Below, piece after piece: positions 32,316-42,959 of a DNA stretch of 64,000 nucleotides. This DNA comes from Eurosta solidaginis (lineage: Eukaryota > Arthropoda > Insecta > Diptera > Tephritidae). The position numbers and the translations under genes were made by a program. The first letter of the stretch is position 1, and each line of letters opens with the position of its first letter. Location of the stretch: contig NC_090324.1 in the NCBI RefSeq assembly GCF_040869045.1, forward strand, positions 188,540,028 to 188,604,027. The letters are read 5' to 3'. The notes beneath the pieces were generated by a model. That model had not been told where the DNA came from and ran no database searches. It saw nothing but the letters and a program-made list of their open reading frames with translations.

Positions 32316-35300
32316 AACAAGTAAGGAAGGCTAAGTTCGGGTGTAACCGAACATTACATACTCAGTTGAGAGCTATGGAGACAAAATAAGGAAAATCACC
32401 ATGTAGGAAAATGAACCTAGGGTAACCCTGGAATGTGGTTGTATGACATGTGTATCAAATGGAAGGTATTAAAGAGTATTTTAAGAGAGAGTAGGCCATA
32501 GTTCTATGGATGGACGCCATTTAGGGATATCGCCATAAAGGTGGACCAGGGCTGACTCTAGAATTTTTTTGTACGATATGGGCATCAAATGAAAGGTGTT
32601 ACTGAGCATTTTAAGAGGGAGTGGGCCTTAGGTCTATCGGTGGACGCCTTTTCGAGATATCGCCATTAAGGTGGACCAGGGGTGACTCTAGAATGTGTTT
32701 GTACGATATGGGTATCAAATGAAAGCTGTTAATGAGTATTTTGAAAAGGAGTGATCCTTAGTTCCATAGGTGGACCGCGTTTCGAGATATCGCCATAAAG
32801 GTGGACCAGGGGTGTCTCTAGAATGCGTTTGTACGATATGGGAATCAAATGAAAGGTGTTACTGAGCATTTTAAGAGGGAGTGGGCATTAGGTCTATAGG
32901 TGGACGCCTTTTCGAGATATCGCCATTAGGGTGGGCCAGGGGTGACTCTAGAATGTTTGTACGATATGGGTATCAAACGAAAAGTGTTACTGAACATTTT
33001 AAGAGGGAGTGGGCATTAGGTCTATAGGTGGACGCCTTTTCGTAATGTCGCCATTAGGGCGGGCCAGGGGTGACTCTAGAATGTGTTTGTATGATATGGG
33101 TATCAAATGAAAGATGGTAATGAGTATTTTAAAAGGGAGTAATCCTTAGTTCTATAGGTGGACGCCTTTTCGAGATATCGCCATAAAGGTGGACCAAGGG
33201 TGACTCTAGAATGTTTGTACGATATGGGTATCAAACGAAAGGTGTTACTGAGCATTTTAAGAGGGAGTGGGAATGAGGTCTATAGGTGGACGCCTTTTCG
33301 AGATATCGTCATTAGGATGGGCCAGGGGTGACTCTAGAATGTGTTTGTACGATATGGGTATCAAACGAAATGTGTTACTGAGCATTTTAAGAGGGAGTGG
33401 GCATTAGGTCTATAGGTGGACGCCTTTTCGAGATATCGCCATTAGGGTGGGCCAGGGGTGACTCTAGAATGTTTGTACGATATGGGTATCAAACGAAATG
33501 TGTTACTGAGCATTTTAAGAGGGAGTGGGCATTATGTCTATAGGTGGACGCCTTTTCGAGATATCGCCATTAGGGTGGGCCAGGGGTGACTCTAGAATGT
33601 GTTTGTACGATATGGGTATCAAATGAAAGGTGGTAATGAGTATTTTAAAAGGGAGTAATCCTTAGTTCTATAGGTGGACGCCTTTTCGAGATATCGCCAT
33701 AAAGGTGGACCAAGGGTGACTCTAGAATGTTTGTACGATATGGGTATCAAACGAAAGGTGTTACTGAGCATTTTAAGAGGGAGTGGGCATTAGGTCTATA
33801 GGTGGACGCCTTTTCGAGATATCGCCATTAGGGTGGGCCAGGGGTTACTCTAAAATGTTTGTACGATATGGGTATCAAACGAAAGGTGTTACTGAGCATT
33901 TTAAGAGGGAGTGGGCATTAGGTCTATAGGTGGACGCCTTTTCGAGATATCGCCATTAGGGTGGGCCACGGGTGACTCTAGAATGTTTGTACGGTATGGG
34001 TATCAGACGAAAGGTGTTACTGAGCATTTTAAGAGGGAGTGGACATTAGGTCTATAGGTGGACGCCTTTTCGAGATATCGCCATTAGGGTGGGCCAGGGG
34101 TGACTCTAGAATGTTTGTACGATATGGGTATCAAACGAAAGGTGTTACTGAGCATTTTAAGAGGGAGTGGGCATTAGGTCTATAGGTGGACGCCTTTTCG
34201 AGATATCGCCATTAGGATGGGCCAGGGGTGACTCTAGAATGTGTTTGTACGATATGGATATCAAATTAAAGGTATTAATGAGGGTTTTAAAAGCGAGTGG
34301 CCCTTAGATGTATATGTGAAGGCGTTCTCGCGATATCGACCAAAATGTGGACCAGGTGATCCAGAAAATCATCTGTCGGGTACTGCTAATTTATTTATAT
34401 ATGCAATACCACTAACAGTATTCCTGCCAAGATTCCAAGGGCTGTTGATTTCTCCTTGTAGAACTTTTTCATTTTCTTCTACTTAATATGGTAGGTGTCA
34501 CACCCATTTTACAAAGTTTTTTCCAAAGTTATATTTTGCGTCAATAAACCAATCCAGTTACCATGTTTAATCCCTTTTTTCGTATTTGGTATAGAATTAT
34601 GGCATTTTTTTCATTTTTCGTAATTTTCGATATCGATAAAGTGGGGGTGGTTATGGTCGGATTTCGGTCTTTTTTTATACCAAGATAAAGTGAGTTCAGA
34701 TAAGTACGTGGACTAAGTTTAGTAAAGATATATCGAGTTTTGCTCAAGTTATTGTGTTAACGGCCGAGCGGAAGGACAGACGGTGGACTGTGCATAAAAA
34801 CTGGGCGTGCCTTCCACCGATTTCGCCCATTTTCACAGAGAACAGTTACCGTCATAGAATCTATGCCCCTACCCAATTTTAGAAGGATTGGTAAATTTTT
34901 GTTCGACTTATGGCATTAAAAGTATTCTAGACATACTAAATGAAAAAGGGCGGAGCCACGCCCATTTTGAAATTTTTATTTAGCACATATATAGTAATAA
35001 TAGTAACGTTCCTGCCAAATTTCATCATGATATCTTCAACGACTGCCAAATTACAGCTTGCAAAACTTTTAAATTACCTTCTTGTAAAAGTGGGCGGTGC
35101 CACGCCCATTGTCCAAAATCTTACTAATTTTCTATTCTGCGTCATAACGTCAACCCATCTACCAAGTTTCATCGCTTTAACCGCCTTTGGCAATGAATAA
35201 TCGCATTTTTTCGGTTTCTCGAAATTTTCGATATCGAAAAAGTGGGCGTGGTTATAGTCCGATTTCGTTCATTTTAAATAGCGATCTGAGATGAGTGCCC

Positions 35301-35526
35301 AGGAATCTACATACCAGATTTCATCAAGATACCTCAAAATTTACTCAAGTTATCGTGTTAACGGACAGACGGACGGACGGACATGGCTCAATCAAATTTT
35401 TTTTCGATACTGATGATTTTGATATATGGAAGTCTATATCTATCTCGATTCCTTTATACATGTACAACCACCCGTTATCGAATCAAAGTTAATATACTCT
35501 GTGAGCACTGCTCAACTGAGTATAAA
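32316..35526 (+). mobile_element. Satellite-bearing nonautonomous element, copy C
   Basis: Head hairpin at 32335-32352, TACTCAGTTGAG at 32359-32370, a long 130-bp array, then the tail with GTGGGCG blocks, palindromes near 34949 and 35092, and a short GGAC run at about 35367. The 3' end CTCAACTGAGTATAAA is at 35511-35526. The uninterrupted host repeat at about 36178-36210 shows the empty site, and no clear target duplication is visible. It interrupts the SINE-like unit. Confidence 0.8.
32441..34250 (+). repeat. Expanded array of ~130-bp units (copy C)
   Basis: About 15 units, twice as many as in copies A and B. Unit starts (GTACGATATGGG or a variant) are near 32571, 32701, 32831, 32959, 33089 and then every 128-130 bp to 34248. 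Two unit types occur: one with GAGCATTTTAAGAGGGAGTG and one with GAGTATTTTAAAAGGGAGTA. The second type recurs near 33120 and 33640, so blocks of several units appear to have been copied together. Confidence 0.9.
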
Positions 35527-36190
35527 AATTAGACAACTGCCAAAGCTCGTTGTATAGATCCATTTCGGGAACTGCTAAATTCCTTCATCGGCAACGTTTA
35601 TGCGCGGCTGCTATAACCATTCAGCCATCACAGCGGTTTTTTGTTTGTCTTCATTAATCCTACTTCTATTCTGGTTCTTGCCAATTGATATGCACAACAC
35701 TGCGACATCTGTTGCAGAATGGATGTAAAAATTGGACTTGTTTGATGGCAATACTGCCATAGTGTCAAATTTTATTGACACTTTTTCCCCGTGCTCTGGC
35801 ATGTATTAACAATTTTTTTTTTTGTTGTTATATCGGCCGTGAGCTCGATTGGAACCCGCGATCTTACAAATCAGTAGGCCGATATAACAACAAAAAAAAA
35901 TTTTAATACATTCCAGAGCACGGGGAAAAAGTGTCAAAAAATTTGACACTATGGCAGTATTGCCATCAAACAAGTCCAATTTTCACATCCATTCTGCAAC
36001 AGATGTCGCAGTATTGTGAATATCAATTGGCAAGAACCAGAATAGAAGTAGGATTAATGAAGACAAACAAAAAACCGCTGTGATGGCTGAATGGTTATAG
36101 CAGCGGCGCCTAAACGTTGCCGATGAAGGAATTTAGCAGTTGCCGAAATGGATCTATACAACGAGCTTTGGCAGTTGCCTAAATTTTTTC
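35527..36190. repeat. Inverted duplication of SINE-like unit (~315-bp arms)
   Basis: 35527-35840 reads as the reverse complement of about 35876-36190, around a ~35-bp centre that holds the GGAACCCGCGATCTTACAAA tRNA-like segment. The arms share CAGAGCACGGGGAAAAAGTG, GACACTATGGCAG and GGCTGAATGGTTATAGCAGC. They differ at a few sites. This is a large cruciform-capable palindrome. Confidence 0.8.
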
Positions 36191-36748
36191 TTTCTATATT
36201 CTAATTTAATAATTTTTTCAATTAAGAAAAAATGTTTCATAACAATAATAATGATAAAATAATTATTGTTAGGCCTTGGCCTCGATTCGAACCCGCGATG
36301 TTACAAATCAGTAGGCCGATATAACAACAAAAAAAAAATTGTTAATACAGCCCAGAGCACGGGGAAAAAGTGTCAATAAAATTTGACACTATGGCAGTAT
36401 TGCCATCAAACACGTCCAATTTTCACATCCATTCTGCAACAGATGTCGCAGTGTTGTTAATATCAATTGGCAATAACCAGAATAGAAGTAGGATTAATGA
36501 AGACATACAAAAAACCGCTGTTATGGCTGAATGGTTATAGCAGCGGCGCCTAAGCGTTGCCGATGAAGGAATTTAGCAGTTCCCGAAATGAATCTATACA
36601 ACGAGCTTTGTCAGTTGTCTAAATTTTTCCTTTCTCTATTCTAATTTAAAAATTTTTGCAATTAAGAAAAAATTTATCATAACAATAATAATGATAAAAT
36701 AATTATTGTTAGGCCTTGAGTTCGATTCGGACCCGCGACAACAAATTA

Positions 36749-38584
36749 ATATAATAATATTTTCTTTTATAATTTTATTGTCCGATAATAATTTATTTTA
36801 CACACTGTGGTTGTATTGATGAAGACCATGGTGAAAAAAGATTATAATAATGTAATAGCACGACCGCTGTGTTATTTGCACAATGTGTTAAGTTCATTTA
36901 AACATGTTGTGTTGAGTGCACACTCAGAGAAAAATCGCATTTTAAAATCAAAAATAAAATTTTTATTTTTCCCATGTAGGTTTTAAACGAGGCCATTCTC
37001 GTTTTAAAAATGAAAATTTTCAAAACCAAGCTAAATATCTTTAAATTAAAAATGTAATTTTTAAAATAAAAATGGATTTTGTATTTTAAATGTTTTCTTT
37101 TCGATTTCATAATGCTGCATTTTCAATTTTAATGTGCTCGTATTTATTTTAAAAATGGCTTGAGCTTACAACTTTCCATACTTAAATCAAAAATGAAAAG
37201 TTTGCTTTAAATATAAACGTTTTTATTTTAAACATGCTCATAATTAAATTTTTGACAACTCTCATACATTGGCAAGAAGAAGCAGTTGGTTGAGTTCATT
37301 ATTGTTGATTGCTGTCAATTCTGATCAAAAAAGTTAATTTCGCGCTTTTTCTTTAATATATTGAACAAAATGAATAATTCTTTGCAAGTCGGCTATTGTA
37401 TTTTTTATTTCGATAATGTGGAATCACAAGTGTGTGAAAATTTAGAAGCTGTGGTTGTTAATACTACAGAAGTGGTTGATTTTCTTCGCACAGTTGTGGC
37501 AGAAAAGTAATTTAAATGAATTACTTTTTGATTTAATTTCCTTAGTAATAACGACAATATTACTTGCACTAATATTTAACGAGTTTACTTCAAGAAACTT
37601 GCAAGGGGAAACTAATCTTGGAATCCTGCAAAAAAAGTCAACTATTGCAAATACGTATCAGAAAATAATTATCAAGAAACCGGAATAAAGGGAGTTTGTA
37701 ACTTAAAACTTTTTAATGTGTCCGCAGATTTTTCCTTAATTTAATGCATGGCGTTTTCGAAGGAGTTTGCATATATGATGTTTGTGATGTTTTGCTAAGC
37801 TTGATTAAAGCTAACGTCGTAACACTGGATATTGTTAACAGCAAAGAACAGTTTTGCCATTTCGGTGAAATAGAAATAAGCGATAAATCTCCCCCTTTAG
37901 AAGCCAGAAAAATAAGTAATTACAATCCAAAAATGTTGGCTTCTGAAGTAGCATGTTTCGCTCACTTTTTACCACTGATGAGAGGAGACTTGATACCGCG
38001 CGATAACAAACACTGGATTTTTTTTTAATTCTGAAACAATTATTCGGATACTTATTAAAACCGCAGATTTCTACTGAAGAGCTAGTAGTTTTAGAAAAGC
38101 TGATTAAATCGCATCACTGTATTCTTATTAGGCCTTAAGGAACATTAAACCCAAACATCATTTCCCTGTGCACTATGCCACAGCTATTAAAAACTGCGGC
38201 CCTCTTACATACATTTGGAGCATGCGCTTCGAAGCAAAGCATAGAGAAGCGAAAGTATATTTTAACAGCATATCTTCGAGAATTAATCATCCACATTCCA
38301 TAGCAATAAAGTTCAGCTTAACATTTTCAAAATTTTTGCTAGATAATGAAAAATCATCCCAATTAGTTATTGAATATAAAAATTACGAAATTCTAGATCT
38401 AACAAACGAAGAATATTTTCCAAAAATAAGCACAAATCAACCTACTTTAATCTTCAAAACTGTAATACTTTTAACCAAAGTACATTATAAAAGAACTTAT
38501 TATAAAAGCAATTATTATGTTCTGCTAATAATCTTGAATTGTTTAAAATAAAATCATTTTTGCATCAAAATAATAATATATATT
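36749..38584 (+). mobile_element. DNA-transposon-like element with WSMRFEAKH protein, copy T1
   Basis: This block recurs at 47741-49586 and from 63275 to the window end. Upstream of the coding part is an A/T-rich region starting with CACTCAGAGAAAAATCGC (36919), possibly a terminal sequence. The right edge is taken where TGTAACGAATTTAGGG begins at 38585. No matching inverted termini were confirmed. Confidence 0.55.
37369..38551 (+). pseudogene. Transposase-like gene (FEGV...WSMRFEAKH family), copy T1
   Basis: An N-terminal frame at 37369-37509 (MNNSLQVGYCIFYFDNVE) ends in TAA. The main block starts at 37744 (MHGVFEGVCIYDVCDVLL, then LMRGDLIP, then HWIFF). After frame changes at a T-run near 38020 (9 T here, 10 T in T2) and near 38135, it continues with KPKHHFPVHYATAIKNCGP and IWSMRFEAKHREAK (38140-38551). 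I recall this HD/HG..EG...PKHHF.VHY...W.MRFEAKH layout from uncharacterised, transposon-derived proteins of insects and other animals. I cannot name the superfamily. The frame change near 38135 is shared with T2, so the gene was dead before duplication. Confidence 0.55.
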
Positions 38585-38953
38585 GTAACGAATTTAGGGA
38601 AATTCCGCTTATTTGCCATCTTCTTCTTACGTTCGTATCGCTAAACTGTTGAATAAAACACTCCAATATTCTGTATTACAAAACGGTCTTTATTAAACTA
38701 CTGTCTTGGCCGGGCCACAACTCAGGGATGGTGCCGGTCAAGATATAGTGCAGAAAAGAAGAAAAGTTTGGTATTAGAATTTTAATTAATAGTATCTTTA
38801 TTTGAAATAAAGATTGTGCACAAACAAAATTAATTATATATATATTTTTAGGTTACCTTTTGGTTGAAGCTGGAAACTGCGGTAGGATACGTCCTTTGTA
38901 CTTGGTGTGTGAAAAGAAGTGAGGTAAAAAATATATAACAGGTCAATACCGCT

Positions 38954-39023
38954 TGCCAGTCAAACTGTTTATTTATTCCTACGATGTTTATTTTCATGGT
39001 TAACATAAACAGTTTGACTGGCA
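38954..39023. repeat. Perfect 19-bp inverted repeat (hairpin)
   Basis: TGCCAGTCAAACTGTTTAT at 38954-38972 is the exact reverse complement of 39005-39023, with a 32-base loop. The equivalent copy near 49945-49970 lacks the left-arm start and the whole right arm. Confidence 0.9.
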
Positions 39024-39426
39024 CTGTTGACCAATATAATAAAAAATGCGAGGGCGACCTTTTATGTTTAGAGTTTAGGCTATTGGCCTAAACATGCCGG
39101 CCCCCTTGCGAGACGCAAAATTTATTTTGAAATATTCCGCCGCTGTTTCGCAGTATTTGCTTAAATTAAGTTTAAAACTATTTTCAGCTCAGATTCCGTT
39201 TGAATTACCTAAAGTCGAAAATTGAAGACAAATAAATAATAGATGTACATGGTTCAATCTCAGTGGCACATTCTTTTTTTTATTTCATGTATGCATGTAC
39301 AAAATATTTCATTGCTTATGTGTATGCAACGACCGTGTGTGCAACCGACGTGAGGCACTGGATCAGCTGAGGCGGCGCACGTGGGATGACAACCGTCATA
39401 GCGCTGAAGGTAATCGTTGGATGGAG

Positions 39427-39694
39427 GTGGAATGCAGGTGATTCCACTCTCCTTGCGGCGCGACTATGATGCGCTTGCTGCTTGCGCCTATTCTTCTTAC
39501 CTTTTCCATTGTAGCTATTCTTGGGCGGTTAGAAAGTTTGCATTTCCAATCCCCTTGCGATCACCTCATGTCGAAATAGAGGAAGAAAACGGCTCGGTTG
39601 GAAAGTTTTCATTTGCAATCCGCTCGTAGAAGGTGGGTGGAATACAGATGATTCCACTCCTCCTGAGGCCTCCGGACGGAAAGCAGACGTTTCC
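39427..39694. repeat. Five short hairpin modules, copy 1
   Basis: Modules start at 39427, 39529, 39598, 39637 and 39678. Intact ones have 7-base arms around a 7-base loop (GTGGAAT-N7-ATTCCAC). Here the second and third have a mismatch in one arm (TTAGAAA; TTTGCAA), and the fifth has 5-base arms. Confidence 0.75.
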
Positions 39695-39834
39695 GCTGCA
39701 GACGAGTCTGCTTCGACCTCCGATGCGTTAATGGAGAGGGTGTCGCTTTCCTCATCGGTGGTTCTGGCTTTACCGACGTAGCGAGCGTATTTCGGTTGGC
39801 GAGCAATTCTGGTAAGGTAAATGTAGATTTCACC

Positions 39835-42735
39835 TTATAAGGGGTTGTTGGTGGAAGCAGGGTACATTATGCGATATATAAATACGCGATGGATGTATTG
39901 TAATGTAGTATAACTGATATTCATTTGTTTTGCAAATGATACCCTCGGACCCCCAAGACAGAAACAACGCCAAACCAAAGATTAAAAGAAAAGATTTTCT
40001 AAAACAGTGTCTCATTTATATATTTCCAAGCATTTATAGCATTTATTTTTGATTACTAACTAGTTTCTCAAAAATGTAAATGTCTACGTCATGCTTTTCC
40101 ATATGTAAGCATGTAGCCTTAAGGATGATTCATGTGTCAACACCCATATGCTACCGTAATAGTGTATCGATTGTTTGCAATATCGACACATTGCAGGTTT
40201 CACTAACTTTCGTAAGTAATTAATGAAAAACGAAATGAAAGAAACGTGTTCGCGAGTGATTTTTGTTTTGTGATTGTAATTTTAATTAGTGCGTGTGCGG
40301 GCGAGTGAAGAAAATCAAGGGCATTTTACGTTTCCGTTGGTAATTTGTTATTAGTGAAGTGTTTTGGTGCAAAAATAAGATATGCATATATATATATATA
40401 TATACTGCAACTAAAAAGAGAGGAAAAAATGTGATAATGAAGACCTATGACAGGTACCACAAAAAATCCTTCACCAAAGCAGAGTAACTAAGTAACTAGC
40501 ATAGTGAAAGTTTGATTGTGCTGTTTTTTTTTTTTTTTTTTTGCAACGATCCGCACTAAAATCATGCGATCGTGGTGTGACAACATAGTAGGGTGTGCAG
40601 TGATTTTTTATTGTAAAAAAACATTTTTACGTTTTTTTTGTTGGGTTTTGCTTCGAAAAGCAAAAACTTAATTGAAATATTTTGCATTAGGGTGACCCGA
40701 GCAATCCGAAATTTTTTCCTATTTTTTTTTATTAGAAAAATTTTTTTTTTTTTTTTTGTTTGTTTAGTATTTAAAGTTTTTACTTCGAAAAGTAAAAAAG
40801 GAATTGTGCTATGTGCCATGCATTATATTATGGTGTCCTTAATTGAAAATTTTTATTTCCGCGATTTTTTGTTTTTTGCTTATTTTATTTTTGTTTGCAT
40901 TTTTATTTTGATAAAAACGGGTGTATGCAATGGAATTGGTAGCGGTTTTGTTTAATTTTTGTTAAGAACAAAGGAAATATTTATTTGAGGGAAATTTCAT
41001 GATTGAATATGTGGTTTGCGAACCCACGATTTTTTTGATTGCCTAATCAGACCCGAAAATTTTTCCTTCATGATTCCATGCAGCCCAATGCACATCATTA
41101 TGTACAAGTCTGTGCACATGTTTCCGGTGGCGACTACCCAGTGATAACCTCACTTGGTAGTGAGTGTGTAAAAACGCATTAGAAAATTGAAAATTTAATA
41201 ATAAAATGTGTTCATCAATTGTAGCAAAGAATTGTTGCTTTTGTAAATGAAAATCACAACACCCATGTGCGCAAGCATGTAAATGTACATATGTAACATT
41301 GGGCTGGATCAAAAAAAGAAATTTTTGTTTCCACTATAAGTTTGTTGAAGTTGCATCGTTTTGGTTAGGAGCAGTTTTAATGTTGTGTGGAGATTTTGTA
41401 ACTCCAATTGTAGCGTTACTGCTGAAGATTAGGGTCTGTCATGTTTTCTGTTTCCGCGGTATATGGTGGTAGTAATATTAGTTTGACAAGTGGTCTTGTT
41501 ACTTGCCCCCTTTCAGTCCTTATATCCACAACGCGAACCCGGTTGTCTGAACTAGGGTGTAACTTAATTACACGCCCAATCCCCATTCGTTGGGAGGAAG
41601 ATTTTCTTCCCATATAACCACCATATCTCCGACTTGCATATTCGATTTAGGAGGCTTCCATTTTATCCGTTTCTGTAGTTTCGAAAGATATTTTGATTTC
41701 CATCTTCTGCAGAAGTTTTGATGTAATGCCTTGAGTTTCTGCCAGCGATTGACTATTGAGGCAGCATTTTCATCAATGCCAATTTAATGCCTGATGGGAA
41801 TATTTTGATAGGGTTTTGTTTCTTGCATCGGCAAGAAATTCCTTATATACCGTTTTTAATGCACGTGATGCACCAAAAAAGTTTGTTCCATTGTCTGTGT
41901 AAATATTTCTTGAACATCCTCGTCTAGATACGAATCTTGAAAGCGCGGCTAGAAATGAGGAGGTGCTCAAATCACTAGTGGCTTCTAAATGTATGGCCTT
42001 AGTAGAAAAGCAAACGAATAGACAAACGTAACCCTTTGTGGTACGACACCCGCGCCCACTGTAACTCCTAATGTCGAAAGGCCCTTCGAAATCTACCCCT
42101 GTATTGCTAAATGCACGCGAAACTGTGGTGCGTTCTTGAGGTAGGATTCCCATGACCTGACTTTGATATCGTTTTTTGAAGTTCGTGCAGATCTTACAAT
42201 TATGAATTACGTATCATTGTTTTACCTTTTGATATCCAGTATTGTGTTCAAATGATGCGCAGCATTAATTGGTTTTCACCATGGAGAGACATTTCATGGA
42301 CAAACTGAACATACAGACGTGTAAACCTACAATTGTTCGGAAGTATTATGCGATGGCGTTCAGATTCGGTAGTATCTTTGTCGTCCACCCGTTTTCACTA
42401 CTTCGTCTTCTTCAAGATATGGGATGAGCGAAAGTATTTCGCTTTTAGATCCAATTGGTGGTTTGGATTGCAAGCTTGAAATTTCTGATCCGTAATATTG
42501 CTTTTTAGCAAGTTTTATTAAACGGATTGTTGTAGCTTTAATTTCATCTGAGGAAATTAAATAAGATTCAGGCTGACTACAATCTTTAGTTTTAGAATGA
42601 GTTCTATGAAAAAACCTGAGTAGATATGATATAACTCTTAAAGCCCAGGAAGATTTGAAAACCTATCGAGAATATCTTTAATATTGCTTGAAATTGCGGT
42701 TGCATGTTGTTAGCGTTAAAATGCGGGTTGCGGGT
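39835..42735 (-). mobile_element. BEL/Pao element A, copy 1 (3' part, truncated)
   Basis: Minus-strand 3' portion of the element that is more complete at 53405-59475. It has the integrase end and a long noncoding 3' region (39835-41410) that may include the LTR. It stops at 42735, where the LTR of BEL-B abuts. Compared with copy 2 it has ~220 extra bases at about 40395-40615. Confidence 0.7.
41416..42735 (-). pseudogene. BEL/Pao-A integrase region, copy 1
   Basis: Read on the minus strand: from about 42725, SNIKDILDRF, a segment between RNase H and integrase. Next is a damaged zinc region near 42200, then the integrase core at 42153-41773 (GVDFEGPFDI with the first Asp; YTDNGTNF with the second). 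A deletion of ~230 bp near 41775 removes the MGG.WEAG block with the catalytic Glu. The C-terminal block follows at 41613-41416 (GRVIKLHPSSDNRVRVVDIRTERG). The missing Glu makes it inactive. Confidence 0.75.
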
Positions 42736-42917
42736 TGTAAGGTTTACTTACGCGAGGATTATAGCCGATTATAAAGAACACTTCTACTTGTTTTTCTTTG
42801 TTTAATTACTTTGAAGATAAACGGAAGTAGCCATTGACAGCTGATAGTCAGTGCTGCCAATGCCACTAATTGACGTTTGATATGATTACATATAGAGATG
42901 CCAATTAGGCGCAAACA
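42736..42917 (-). repeat. Candidate 3' LTR of BEL-B
   Basis: On the minus strand it starts TGTTTGCGCC after a purine-rich AAGGCGGCCGAAA and ends CCTTACA at 42736. Only one LTR is present, so the boundaries rest on the TG...CA termini and the position after the integrase. Confidence 0.45.
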
Positions 42918-42959
42918 TTTCGGCCGCCTTGAACGACCGTTCAAAATTAGAAAAAGGTA

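Larger units (their letters stand above)
32162..36736. mobile_element. SINE-like multimer insertion, split by a satellite-bearing element
   Basis: The insertion is flanked by the 12-base direct repeat GACAACAAATTA at 32150-32161 and 36737-36748; the related copy near 63270 has one uninterrupted version (GACAATAAATTA). The content is ~430-bp units with a B-box-like GGTTCGAATC near a poly-T/poly-A stretch. Left units read with that box on the plus strand (32205-32215). Right units are reversed (36293, 36723). A 3.2-kb satellite-bearing element sits inside (32316-35526). The tRNA-like features are degenerate and no intact tRNA fold was seen. Confidence 0.65.
38585..39834. other. LTR-like block with hairpin modules, copy 1
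   Basis: Begins TGTAACGAATTTAGGGAAAT, which looks like the start of an LTR of a fly gypsy-type element, but no matching second LTR was proved. It contains a 19-bp perfect inverted repeat (38954-39023) and five short hairpin modules (39427-39694). A copy lies at 49587-50600. On the minus strand the second half encodes the same repeated heptapeptides as the 211-residue frame at 50079-50714, here interrupted. Confidence 0.5.

Noticed and set aside
39835..41300. Defining the BEL-A LTR here
   Set aside because: No second copy flanks the element and no purine tract or clean TG...CA pair could be agreed on, so it is left as a noncoding 3' region.
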